A stretch of DNA of 64,000 bases from Cochliopodium minus (GCA_024220525.1 JAMYWO010000111.1:62001-126000); one strand, 5' to 3'. Positions 24,097-35,946 are shown, counted from the first letter of the stretch. Notes: a model not told the origin generated them from the letters alone. Made by a program: numbers and translations.

Positions 24097-26011
24097 ATGG
24101 GAAATCGACCTTTGGTTAAAAAGAAAGAACCAAAACCTTTTAATTCTAATTATAATGGGTAAATTTTTTTTAAATCACTAAATTTAGATTGAATTGGAAT
24201 AAAAAATGTAGATCAACTGACATTTATTTACAGATTTAAAATTCTAAGCTAAATTTAATTTTTATTTGTTTCCTTAAAAATTAAATTAAATTTTGAAAAG
24301 AGGAGAATCAAAATCAAATACATCCATTGCAAATCATAACATGTTTGTAAAAGGTAAAAATCAGATTAATTATTACAAATATTCAACAAATTTTACAAAA
24401 CAGAAAATGGGGATGTTTATGCTTTTGGAGAAAACAAATATGGACAATGTGGGACTGGAACTTTTGATGAAAAAATAACTAAACCCATCAAAATAATGAA
24501 CAATCCAAATATAAAATCTATTGTGTTGGGATATGAGCATTCTTACGTTCTTGAAAGTAAAATTTTGAAAGAAAAATTTTAAATTTTAATTAAAACCAAT
24601 TTAGGAAATGGAGATTTATATGGATGTGGTAAATTTTCCAAATTAGTTTATTTTTTAATTAATTGTCTTGTTTAAAAGGTTCAAATGAAAATAATCAGTT
24701 GGGATTATATAAATTTAAAAAATCAAACACATTTGTTTTGGTGACAAAAAGAGTGATTCAAGTAGCTACTTCAAAGACCATTTCATTCCTTCAAAAAGGT
24801 CAGACAAAAGAATTTTTCTAAAAAAAAAAATTCATTTCAAAAAATGTTTAGAAGATGGGGATATTTATTATTCTGGACATTGGAATACACTAGTCAAATA
24901 TAGTTTCTTAGAAAGAATCAGAATAAGTGATGTAAAATCTATTTCATGTGGCGAACAACATGTTTTGTTTTTAAAAAGTAGGATTAATTATTGAAAAATT
25001 AAATTTAAAATTAACAAAAAAATTTTTCAAAACAAGAAAATGGAGAAGTGTGGGTAATGGGATCTAATGAAAATGGAAAGTGTGGTTTTGACGAAAAAAC
25101 CAAGGTTTGTAACATTCCAACTTTATTAGTGTCCGATAAAAATATCATGTCTGTTTGTTGCGGAGCAAATTATTCTTTCATTTTGACGAGTATTAGAATT
25201 TTATTTTTCATTTATCTAGTCACAAAATAAAAAAATTTTAAAAGAAGAAAATGGAGAAACAACTTTGAAATGTTTTGGTTTCAACGGATTTGGTCAACTG
25301 GGTGTTAATTTTGAACAAAATATCGGGATTTCAAGTATTATTTCTATTCCAAATATCTTGTCAGTTCATTGTGGCTACAGACATTCTCATATTTTGACAA
25401 GTATCATCTTATTTATTTCTTAAAATTATTTTTTATTTGCTTTTTTTTAACAAAAAATAGAAAACGGAGAAGTTTATTCTACTGGTGTTAATGAGTTTGG
25501 TCAGCTTTCCTTAAATAATAACAAAAATGTAAGTTCTTTTCATAAAACAAACCTCTCTAATATATCATATATCTACCCGGGGAGAAATCATTCAGTGTTT
25601 ATAAAAGGTATAATAAAAAAGTTTTAAAAATTCTCCTTTTTTAAAATAAAAATTTTTTTTTTCTTAAGATTTTGACCAAGTTTTCGTGAGTGGAGATGGT
25701 CAACATGGACAATTGGGAGTTAATGATTGTTACCGATCATATGGAGCAGTGAAGCTAGATTTCGAGGATTTGAAATTAATTCACGATTTCTTTATTTTTA
25801 AAGTAAACTTTTTCTTGAAATTTTTTTGTTTCATTAAATTAAAATAAATAAGGAATGGACAATTGAAACCCATAAACACTTAGACAAGGAATTCAGAGAC
25901 TGCATTTTCACTTTTTTGTTGTGTTTAAAAAAATTACTTTTGTTTAACAATTCAAAGTTGCCTAAACCTGTTCAACAAATTATCTACAAGTTGTGTTTCA
26001 GAAAATTTTAA
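24097..26011 (+). CDS. RCC1-repeat beta-propeller protein, copy 1
   Basis: Eleven or so exons join in phase into about 500 residues. After a short M-G-N-R-P start, each RCC1-like blade occupies its own exon or exon pair and opens with the same motif: E-N-G-D-V-Y-A-F-G-E-N, N-G-D-L-Y-G-C, E-D-G-D-I-Y-Y-S-G, E-N-G-E-V-W-V-M-G-S-N, E-N-G-E-T-T-L-K-C-F-G, N-G-E-V-Y-S-T-G-V-N and so on, each closing with H-S-(Y/F)-x-L. Introns interrupt just before the N-G-D/E motif, always in phase 1. A C-terminal exon (about 25851-26011) of about 50 residues ends in F-N-N-S-K-L-P-K-P-V-Q, shared with copy 2 and weakly reminiscent of SOCS-box-like adaptors. No GEF or BTB domain is present. Likely a scaffold; function unknown. 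Confidence 0.85.
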
Positions 26012-26109
26012 TTTTGAAATATAAAAAATTGAAATTAAAGATTTAATTAGACACTTCACTTTATTTGTTGATTTTGAATTGACATATCATAAATACCACC
26101 CAAATCTAG

Positions 26110-28006
26110 ATGGGAAATAAAGTTCAAACAATAAATATAAAGAGAATAAAAATAATATTCCAAATAAAGATCAAAGGTAAACAAATTAGAAACAAATTCG
26201 ATTAATATTGTTTATAGATAATCAAATGATAAAATAAATAAATATATTGAGAATTTTTTTTTGAATTGAATATAGGGAACAATACATTATCTCAAAATCA
26301 AATTCATCTTTTTCCGAACATTATATCTTCGTTAAAGGTAAAACCTTTAAATAAAAAAAATAAATAAATAAATGGATCTTGTCAAAAACAAATTATAATA
26401 AAAATCAAAGAAAATGGAGATGTATTTGCTTTTGGTGACAATAAAAGCAGGCAATGTGGATTAAGTGGTTTGGATAAGATAATGAAACCAACCAAAATAA
26501 TGATCCAAACATAAAGTCAATAGTATTGGGAAATCAACACTCGTTTCTCTTACAAAGTAGAAAAAAAAATCATAAACAAAAAACCTTTTTTAATTTTTTT
26601 AAAATAATAGATAATGGTGATTTGTATGGATGTGGTAAAAAATAAACTTTCATAATCTTTAAAAAATTTAAACATCTTTTGTTATAGGATCTAACAGTTA
26701 TTATCAGTTGGGAAAATATGATAAAACGAACCAACCATCTTTTATTTGTGTTAATTCGAACGTTCTACAATTATCTACTTCTGCTTCATTCAGTATCATT
26801 CAAAGAAGTAATTCTTATTAAATATTCTTTTTAATAAGTTTTTTATTACATTATTAGACGATGGAAATTTATTTTGGTATGGGTTTAAACCTTGGAACTG
26901 TGAAGATTATCTCGGACCTGAAAAAATTAAAATTGATGATGTGGTTTCTTTTGTTTGTGGAGAGAATCATGCTTTATTTTTAAAAAGTAAAATTATGAGT
27001 TAATTATTGTTCTTTTCAGAATTTTTATTTTGTTCTTTTTTGGATAGGTAATGGGGAAGTATGGGCTTTAGGGTTGAATGACAAAGGAGTTTGTGTGTTT
27101 GATTCGAAAGTAAAAAATGACTCTCCTACTCTTTTATTATCTGACAAAAACATTATTTCTCTTTGTTGTGGATTAAAACATTCTTTTATTTTAACTTGTA
27201 TTTCACTTTTTTTTTTTTTTCAAAAACTTTGATTTCTTTTTTTAAAAAGGTGACAATAAAGGAAAAACAATTTTGAAATGTTTTGGAGAAAATTTATATG
27301 GTCAGTTAGGTTTAGGACATAATAAAAAACAAGATGGAATCTCAACAATAGATTCTTTCCCAAGAATATCTTCTGTTCATTGTGGCGGAAACTTTTCTTT
27401 AATTTTAACTAGTAATTTTCAAAATTAACTAATTAAAAGCTCATTTTTATTTTTTAAAGAGGAGGGAGAAGTTTATGGATGTGGAAGCAACTCCAATGGA
27501 CAGCTTTCAATGAAAATCATCCCTCATCAATTCACTTTTAAAAAAATTAACATTTCTTATATTTCCTTTATTTGCACTGGATTTTACCATTCAATCTTTG
27601 TCAATTGTAAAATCTTAATTTTTTTTATTTATATTTTAAATTAATTTATTTTATTAGCTTATGAAATTTTTGTTAATGGAGATGTGCAATTTGGGCAATT
27701 AGGTCTTGAAAATTTAGACATTAAGGAAACACAATTTGTTGACTTTATTCGTAGACTTGAATTCAAAGATTTGAAACTGATTCACAACCATCAAATTTAT
27801 CGAGTAATCCTTTGATTTTTTAATAAATATTTATAATAATAATATTTAAACAGGAATGGACAAAAGAAAACCATAGATTTTTGAGAAAGGATTTCAAAGA
27901 AAAAATTCTTACTTTCGTGTTGTGTTCAAAACATTCACTTCTGTTCAACAATTCTAAACTGCCCAAACCAGTTCAACACATTATTATTAAATTTTCTTAT
28001 TTTTGA
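26110..28006 (+). pseudogene. RCC1-repeat protein, copy 2 (tandem duplicate with frame lesions)
   Basis: This is a tandem paralogue of the preceding gene with the same exon order, phase-1 introns, M-G-N start and C-terminal exon (F-N-N-S-K-L-P-K-P-V-Q). Most blades are intact (for example D-N-G-D-L-Y-G-C, D-D-G-N-L-F-W-Y-G, G-N-G-E-V-W-A-L-G, E-G-E-V-Y-G-C-G-S-N). Two problems lie in the first part: exon 1 and exon 2 meet out of phase (26110-26335), and the first full blade lacks 4 nt relative to copy 1 near 26505, causing a stop. Either the gene has recently died, translation starts downstream, or the consensus is wrong. Divergence from copy 1 is large, so the duplication is old while the lesions look recent. 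Confidence 0.7.
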
Positions 28007-28091
28007 TAAAATAATGTTGGGATAAGTTTTTTTTAAACTTTTTATTCGAATAATTTTAAAGAAAAAAAATAATTTTTGGGTTCGTTCCTCT

Positions 28092-30759
28092 TTAGTAAGT
28101 GAGGTCCCAAGTTTTGAGATTGGAATCAGCACCAACAGAAGCAATAAGATTATTGTTAACCCAAACCAAAGAGTAAGTACCTGCCTTGTGAGCACCAGTT
28201 AAAGCAATTTTGTTACGAGAATTGATATCCCAAATACGAATAGATTCATCGTTAGAACAGGTAGCAAGCTAATCAGGAAAAAAAAATTAATAAAAAAAAA
28301 ATAAAAATAAAAAAAAGAATGATAAAAAAGAATTACATGAGTGTTATCAGGAGCCCATTTAATACATCCTACATCAGCTTGATGGTAGGAACCCCAACCG
28401 TTAGAATAGAGGCACTTCTCTCCCTTTTGGAGATCGAAGACAAAGATTTCTCCCTTAGCTGCAGAAGCCAAGTACTTTCCATCAGCAGAAAAGTCAAGAG
28501 CAGTCAATTGTTGTTCATGATCCTTAAAAGTCTTCTTTTCAGTAATATTTTCTCCTAAGAAAAAAAAAACAAGGTCAAAAGAGAATATAAAAAAAAATGT
28601 TTTGAAAACAAAAGTTATTAAATTATTCAAAAGATTTAAGTTTTTAAATTAAAAAAAAAAAGATTTACCATCAATATCGTAGATGTGAATAATTTTATCT
28701 TTTCCTCCAACTGCAATTTGTTTTTCATCGTGACTCAAAGCAATGCAGGAAGGTTCATAGGTGGTTTTGTGTTTGGTGACTTGTTTGGAAACTTCTACAC
28801 CAGATTTGACAACGACGATACCATCGAGAGAGGTTGCGACGATCAAAGAAGTATTCTTCTTTCCTACTACGACATCAGTGACATCCTTTTCACATTTGAA
28901 GATAGCAGAGTATTCTCTGGTGGACAAAGGAGTGACACGAACGGTACCGTCCATGGATCCAGTTACCAAATTTCCAGCTTGTACGTTGATTGCTTGGATT
29001 TGATTGGTGTGTCCTGATCCGATGAATCCCTCAGACAATCCATCACTTTCATTCCATCTTGTAAGGATTGCATCGAATGATCCTAATCAGGAAAGAAAAA
29101 GATATTGAATTATTAACTTTTAATTTAAAGCATACTATATATATGTTTTCTTTAAAATTTATTCAAAAAATTATTATGATCGTTATAAAATGATTGAGAG
29201 GTTATAAAATGATTGTGAGGGAAGATTAAACAAGGAATTATTTTTTTTTACCAGTATAGAAATGTTTTTCATTTTGATCATAATCAACAGAGGTGATTGC
29301 TTTATTGTGACCATGAATTACTCTGAGAGGCTTATCAGAGTTATTTCTATCTACATAATTGATGAGACCATTCAAAGATACGGAAAGGAGGTGATTTCCT
29401 TGCCATAAGCATCCCACTTGTTGATCGTCAGTGTCTTTACCCATGGTGTGGGTGGAGATTGATTTTTGTGCTTCAACATCCCAGATTTTGACAGTCTTAT
29501 CACCTGAAGAGGTCATGAATTGCTTACCTAAAGAAAGAAAAATTGAAAAGAGGAAAATAAAGAAATTTTAAATATTAAGGTGTGATAATGATAATATCTT
29601 GATATGAACTCAAATAAACAGTAATATGATCTTTTATATTTCTTAAATTTGTCAAATTTTTTGTTTTAAATTATTTTATATGTAATTTATTCTTTACCAT
29701 CTCCACTCCATGAAACTCCATAAACACCTCCAGTATGTTCCATAGGGAAGGAATGTTTCAAATCACCACTTTCACCATCAAAAAGATTGATTCCTTTATC
29801 AGATCCTACGGTGACAAATACACTACCATCAGGAGAGTATCTAATATCATTTACGAATCTGGTGTGGATTTTGTGTTTTTTATCGAATTTGTAAGGTACT
29901 CCTTGATAAAAATTGACAGAGAAATCAAGACCTCCAGTAGCTGCTCTGTATGGTCTTTCCAAACGGCAATCTACTGCATAAAGATCCTTTTCGTGTTTGT
30001 CAATGGTTCCTACAGCACTACCACTGTCCCACATGAATGCTAAATTTAAAAAACAAAAAAAAAAGAGTAAAAAAAGGGAATATCGTTATTATTAAAAGAA
30101 GATTTAAATAGTATCCTCAATGAAATGAAGTAAATAAATTTTTCATTCAGTAAACTAAGCATATATTGAGGATTTTCATCTTTTAAAAATAATTTTTTTA
30201 TAAATAATTTTATTTTACCTTTTGCGAAGGTTCCTTTTCCTGATCCTACTGCAATAATTCTTTTGCTGTCTCCAGTCCAGCAAATATCTCTGATTTCACC
30301 TGCAAAACATTGCAATTCGAATTTAAGGATGTGTTCTTTGTTTTGAGTATCCCAAATTCTTACTTTACCAGATGCATCACCAGATGCAATATAGAATCCT
30401 GATGGTGAATATTTTGCAACAAATGTTTTTTTGGAATGTTCATTATAGACATCAGTGATGAATGGATTCTATATTGAAATAGAAATGAGATAAAATTTTT
30501 TAAAAATAAATATTTTTTTTTGAGTAAATTTAATAATTATGTTTTATAATTACATCAATATCACGAATGATAATAGATGATCCAGATGCATAAACGAAAT
30601 TCTTTCCCTTTGGATCTCCTCCAAGTTTAGTTGGTTGACCACGCTCTGTATTTGGGAGTGATGAATAGATGTTTTCTAGAAAAAAAAATAAAGCAAAATA
30701 TTAAAATTTTTTTGAAAGAAAAAAAAAAAATGAAGATATTAACTTAATTTGAGACTCAT
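28092..30759 (-). CDS. WDR1: Actin-interacting protein 1 (Aip1/WDR1)
   Basis: About nine exons encode a two-propeller WD40 protein of about 590 residues, the family's usual size. It works with cofilin to sever and disassemble actin filaments in the cytoplasm. Diagnostic segments in order are [99 protein letters not shown] and the closing L-K-T-W-D-L-T-Y before TAA. The first exon is only about 16 nt (M-S-L-K-L) with a less usual GTTAAT donor at 30743; it matches the short N-terminus of animal WDR1. The gene converges on RCC1 copy 2 with an 85-bp gap. Confidence 0.93.
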
Positions 30760-31110
30760 ACTGATATTTATATTGTTTCTAGTTTTAAAACAAAAAAGTA
30801 CTTTAAAATTTTTTTTTATATTTTATAAAATTACAAAAAATTTATATTTGAACTTTTATGCAATGATCTTTTTATGATAATTTTTGATTTTTACAACAAA
30901 ACCACAAATTGAATAAATTAGATTTGATTGCATTTTTCAATGTAATTCAAATGTAATAATTTTTTTTAATCGGTGAATATCAAATATCAAAAGATATCTA
31001 TTCATAATTTCAATATCATCACAATAATGAATTTATTTGTTGGACATAAACATAAGGGAAATTGTTTTGATTCAGTGAAAGAAAATTTATTAAAATCATC
31101 CAAAAACTTT
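30760..31110. other. Intergenic, A/T-rich
   Basis: About 350 bp upstream of Aip1 and downstream of the cysteine-rich peptide gene. It contains homopolymer runs only; no exon or motif is convincing. Confidence 0.6.
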
Positions 31111-31470
31111 TTAACATTCTGGGGTCTGGATACTAATATGATCAACAATGCCAATGGCAGCCAAACATGTACTAAAAACAGGTTTAAAACAAACAACAAA
31201 TCCAGCACTTGTTAAAGAACAACCAGCTGCAGCACTAATAGCACAATTTCTTGCAGAATTAAAGTAACCTTCATCATCAGCGCATATTTCGACTTTTCCA
31301 CTTAATAAACAACATTTGTGTGTCTTAAATCCAAAAGGTCCTTCATGCCATCCACACTTTGAAGAACATTCTGCTCTTAAAGGGAAACATCCCGAGCTCC
31401 AACATTTTTTAGCATGTGTGATTGCAACTAGAAATAAAATTGATAAGAAGAAAACTTTCAAATTGAACAT
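31111..31470 (-). CDS. Secreted cysteine-rich peptide of unknown function
   Basis: A single exon encodes 119 residues. The first 20 form a clean signal peptide (M-F-N-L-K-V-F-F-L-S-I-L-F-L-V, cleavage likely after T-H-A), and the mature part has 12 cysteines, an even number fitting six disulfides. The first half is compact and Gly/Lys-rich with a C-C pair; the second half has an Ala/Ile-rich, amphipathic helical stretch punctuated by cysteines (A-I-S-A-A-A-G-C, F-V-V-C, F-S-T-C-L-A-A-I-G). There is no membrane anchor. The combination suggests an extracellular or phagosomal small protein, possibly a defence or adhesion factor, but I do not recognise the family. Start and stop are clear, and a 38-nt poly-T tract lies 114 bp upstream. 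Confidence 0.75.
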   Translation of the reverse strand: MFNLKVFFLSILFLVAITHAKKCWSSGCFPLRAECSSKCGWHEGPFGFKTHKCCLLSGKVEICADDEGYFNSARNCAISAAAGCSLTSAGFVVCFKPVFSTCLAAIGIVDHISIQTPEC

Positions 31471-31581
31471 TTTTTTTTTTTTGATTTCAAAAATAACAAA
31501 TCCATTTTAATCTTATTTTTATTTTTTATTTAATTGTTATCTATCATTTCAGAGAATTTAATAATTTCAGAGAAATGATTC

Positions 31582-31583
<2 letters not shown>

Positions 31584-31621
<38 letters not shown>
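31584..31621. repeat. 38-nt poly(T) tract
   Basis: An uninterrupted run of 38 T, the longest homopolymer in the window, in the spacer between the divergent cysteine-rich peptide gene and FBPase. It is either a nucleosome-excluding promoter element or simple slippage. Confidence 0.9.
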
Positions 31622-31622
<1 letters not shown>

Positions 31623-31797
31623 ATTGAAAGTTTTTACACTCCATATACATTGTTTAACACAAACAACAAAATTATTATCTAAAATGAAAAGAATGTTTTC
31701 AAAAATAAATGAATGAAAAAACTTATGATCAATAGGAGGATTTCGATCCTTTTCAATGGGAAGATTCCAAAAAATTAAAAAAAAATAAAAAAAAAAA

Positions 31798-33919
31798 ATG
31801 CAAGAATCCATCAATGATGTTAAAAATTTAACTTTGACCCATCATATTTTGACTACAGCTATGAAAATAAAGGAGAGTAGAGGAGTATTTTCCAATCTGT
31901 AAGAAAAATAATAATTTGTCTATTTCCTTAACAAATTTTAATACGTATTAACATTTTTATTTAATCCAACAGTTTGCATGCAATAGAAATAGCATGTAAA
32001 TTTATCTCATCAAAAGTCAGGTAACAAAAAGAAATGAAATATAAAAATATTTTTATTATTTCGCTGAAAAAAATAAAATATTTATTTATAGAGCTGCTGG
32101 ATTGTTTGCATTGTATGGAACTGAAGGAAGCACAAATGTTCAAGGAGAAGTAGTAAAGAAATTGGATGTGATCGCAAATGAGGCATTCATCACTTCATTA
32201 TCAAGATCACAGACAGTAAGTGTGATGGTCAGTGAAGGTATGGAAAAACAAAATAATAAATAAATAAAGAAAAATTCAAGAATCCAAAATAAAATTTTAA
32301 ATTTAAATTAAATAATAAAGTTAATTAATAAAATTTGAATAAATATTTAATTTTTTGATTGAATTTCTCTTTAATCTCCTTTGATCTTTTTTTTTTTGAT
32401 TTCATAATTAGAAAACGAGAAGATCATCATTGTGAAAGATTCACCTGGTGACTACGTCTGTGTATTTGATCCATTGGTAAAAATTTTAATTTTTGATTAT
32501 TTTTTAATTGATTATTTCTTATGTTTTATTTTTTCGATTTTATTTTTTATTTTTTAATTTTCTATTTTATTTTTTATTTTCTTTTTTTTTATTTCGAATT
32601 TTCCATATTTTTATAAAGGATGGAAGCTCAAACATCGATGCTAATGTAACAATTGGATCCATCTTTGGTATTTACAGAAAAGCAGATAACTGCACCGGTG
32701 ACGAAAAGTCCGCATTAAAACCTGGAAATGAGTTGGTCGCTGCTGGTAATATTTTTTATTCTTTTGAAATTTTTTTTTTGAATTTATGTTTTTTTTTTTT
32801 TTTGAATTTAAAAGGATATTGCATGTACGGAAGCGGTACTAAAATTTTTAATCATTAAATCAATTTTTTTTAATTAAATAAACCAAAATTTCTTTTTAAA
32901 AAGCAACAATGCTCATCATCGGTAATTTTTATTAATATTTTTTTTTAAAACAGTTTTTTTTTTTTAATTAATATTTTTATTTTTAATTAATTTTTTTTGA
33001 TTTTTTTATTATTTTTATTTTTTGTTATTTTTATTTTATATTTTTTCATTTTATTTTTATTCATTTTTGATTAGGAATGAAGGGAGAACACCCAAACGGA
33101 TTCACATTGGATCCTAACGCAGGAGAGTTCGTATTGACCCACCCTACCATCAAAACTCCATTGTCCCACAACATCTACTCCATCAACGAGGGAAACACCC
33201 GCACATGGCACGAATATCTCAAAAAATACGTCACCTCTTTGAAAGAAGGTGAGAAGCCATATTCTCATCGTTATGGTAATTAAAAAAAAAATTAATTTTA
33301 TTTTTGATTTCATTAAATTTTTTGATTTATTTTTGATTTAATTTTTTATTTATTTTATTTCAATTTTTTTAAATACTTTTTTAATTATTTTTTCTTTATA
33401 GTTGGGTAAAAAAAAATTTATTAATTGTTGAAAGAAATAATCTTAAAAATTTCAAAATAGATCAATGGTTGCAGACGTAAAAAAATTTTTTTTTTTTTAT
33501 TTTTTACTTATTTTTATTTAATTTTTTTTTTTCCATTTTTTTTTTTTTTAATAGGTTCACAGAACTATCGTTTATGGAGGTATCTTTTTGTACCCTGAAG
33601 AAAAAAAAACTAACAATGGTAAACTCAGACTTCTCTATGAAGCAAACCCTATGGCTCTTTTGATCGAGGGTGCTGGTGGTTTGGCAGTCAACGTAAAAAA
33701 AAATATTAAAAAAAATAAAAAATAATTAAAAATAAAAGAGAAAAAAACATAAAAATTAATTAAAAATAATCAATTTTATTTTTTAATAAACAGGGTTTTG
33801 GGGAAAGAATCATGGACATCCAACCTACTTCTATCCATCAGAGAGTTGGTGTGGTCATTGGATCTAAAAATGAGGTTGAGAAATTCATTTCTTTCATTGA
33901 AAAAGTCGAAAGAAACTAA
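31798..33919 (+). CDS. FBP1: Fructose-1,6-bisphosphatase
   Basis: Eleven or so exons encode a complete class I enzyme of about 335 residues, which hydrolyses fructose-1,6-bisphosphate in gluconeogenesis. Conserved parts are [21 protein letters not shown], the metal site D-P-L-D-G-S-S-N-I-D, G-S-A-T-M-L, G-S-M-V-A-D-V-H-R-T and [12 protein letters not shown]. Several exons are minute: 21 nt (32815-32835), 18 nt (32904-32921), 4 nt (TTGG, 33402-33405) and 16 nt (33461-33476); all are needed to rebuild conserved sequence. In the N-terminal AMP-binding segment the mammalian T-G-E-L-T is replaced by R-G-V-F-S, so AMP inhibition may be weak or absent (inference). Start is the first ATG. Confidence 0.95.
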
Positions 33920-33997
33920 GAAGAATTTAAATTAAATTTAAAAAAATATTTAACTCAATAAAAAACACCCGAATTAATTTCATTTTTTTTTTTACAA

Positions 33998-35615
33998 TTA
34001 AATAATTTTATTTACAAATGTTAAATTCCTTTCTGGTTTTTTAACTTTAAAATATTGATTCTTTTTTGCGTAATAAGACCAATGATGAGACAAGTTGAAT
34101 TTCTTTATTTCTTCAAAGTATCCTTCGTATCTAAACTTAATCACTTCAATATTGTTGTTCATTATGTCACATGTGGTATTAGTGATATAAACTTGATTTT
34201 CCAGTTTTTTGATACATAAATAAAGAAGTTTTATTTTAAATTCTTCTAAATTATTCATTTCGACCATGGGAACTGTTTTATTTTTCAAAATATTTAGTTT
34301 ATTTAAAAAATATTTTCAAAATTCAAGTTTTTTTTACCATCTTGAGGTCTTTTCAAATAATCATTCAAAACTTTTCCCAATAAAAAAGGACCTGTCAAAG
34401 CAAGTCCTATTTACACAACAAAAAAAATTTTTTTTTTTTAAAAAAATAAAAAACTAACTTGACTTATAATCAAAAAATTTACCTCTATTATTTTTTTGTA
34501 GACTAGTTGGGATGAAAGGCAAAGAAGGTACATGTTTATAAACACAACAAAAAAATATATTGTCCAACATTTTTTTTAGAATGGGATGTCCAGGAACTGA
34601 TCCCAAAAATCCTTTTTCCCAAGCAATTATATTATATTTTATTTGTTTTTTAAATTAAATTTTTTATTTTTTATTTTTTTTTTTTACCTTGGTTCACTGC
34701 ATACAATCCCTCGTCTCTTGATGAAATAAATTGAGTACCTTCTGGAACCAATTCGTCAATAGTAACTTCCAAAACCATATCAGCATCTAACAATTTTTTT
34801 GAATTTATTTTTATTATTTTATTTTTTCATTATTTTTATTTTTTTTTAATAATTTTTTTTTTATAATTTTTTTACCAATGTGATACCCTCCAAATAGATA
34901 GAGTTGCAAATACCTCAGAACATCGCTTGTAAATGCACTAGGTACAAAACAGTTCATCATGAAATATTCTCTTGATTCTTTACCATAATGTTCTTCTATC
35001 AACTTCAATGCACTTTCATCATCGTGATATTCATACTGATATTCTTTTTTTTATTTTTTTTTTTAATCAAAAATTAAATAAATATAATTATAAAATAATA
35101 TATTGAGGGAATGGTCATAAAGTATATTGATTAATCATTATTGGATGATATTGTTGATTTCAACTTTATCCATCATTTCATTTCATAATTTCAATATTTT
35201 CAAATGATTTTAATCTGATAATAAAAAAATAGAAATATATTTCAAAATAGTTGATAATATTGAAATGAGATGTTTAAAAATTGATTTATGTTTGATACAG
35301 GATGAAGAATATACCAGGATTCATTTTCTGTAACTTATTCATAACAGCTTTCATTTTGGGAGGTAAAGATTCTTTCTTTATTGAATGTTTCTGGAATATT
35401 CTTTTGGGGATGGATATATTCCTCAGATGAAAGGGGATGATCAAATCATCCTTTTTGATGGGAGCATTTTTTTTGGGGATTGTTCCTTGTTGGAGGGAGA
35501 GGATTTTATTTCTCAACTTTTTGTTTTCTTCATATTGGTTCATCATGAAATGGCTGAAAACGATGATGATAATGAAATTAAGACTGATGGATATTATGAA
35601 AAAAAATAATTTCAT
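33998..35615 (-). CDS. GT32 family (OCH1-like) glycosyltransferase
   Basis: Six exons encode a type II membrane protein of about 430 residues. Exon 1 (35615 to about 35310) begins with a cytoplasmic M-K and a 20-residue signal anchor, then a stem and the S-I-P-K-R-I-F-Q-K motif typical of GT32 enzymes (usually I-P-K-x-I-H-Q). Exon 2 carries Y-E-Y-H-D-D-E-S and S-D-V-L-R-Y-L-Q-L-Y-L-F-G-G-Y-H-I; the next exon completes the D-A-D metal-binding motif across a phase-1 junction. S-S-R-D-E-G-L, W-E-K-G-F-L-G-S-V-P-G-H-P-I and T-G-P-F-L-L follow. The family transfers mannose and related sugars from nucleotide donors in the Golgi. Specificity cannot be read from the sequence. The gene converges on FBPase. 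Confidence 0.88.
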
Positions 35616-35946
35616 TTTTTTTTATTTATTTGAATAAATAATAATTAATAAAAAAAGAAAAAAAGATTAGAATGTTGGAATAAAATTTCCAAAGAGTCCA
35701 AGTATTTAAATTTCACATTGAAACTCTAAAAATGCAACAAATCAAGAATCTTGCAGAGTTCCTACAATAGAGGTTTTAAAAAAGGATTGAGTTTCAATAT
35801 TATTTCTTGTCAATAACTCAATAAAATTGGATAATGAATAATAGATGTGAAAATTAGAAATTGATTTATTATTATTCAATTTAAAGGAACCTAACAAATA
35901 TCATTTTTGGCGCCATATATAAAACGAAATAAAAAAAAAATTGCAA
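35616..35946. other. Divergent intergenic spacer
   Basis: 331 bp between the starts of the GT32 gene and the nuclease/kinase-like gene. No exon is visible. A GGCGCC-TATA arrangement lies at its right edge and is listed separately. Confidence 0.6.
35905..35924 (+). promoter_or_regulatory. Candidate E2F-like site plus TATA box
   Basis: TTTTTGGCGCC (35904-35914) fits the E2F consensus TTT(C/G)GCGC, and TATATAAAA (35916-35924) follows directly, 22 bp before the ATG at 35947. GC-containing words are rare in spacers here. Functional status is inference. Confidence 0.3.
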
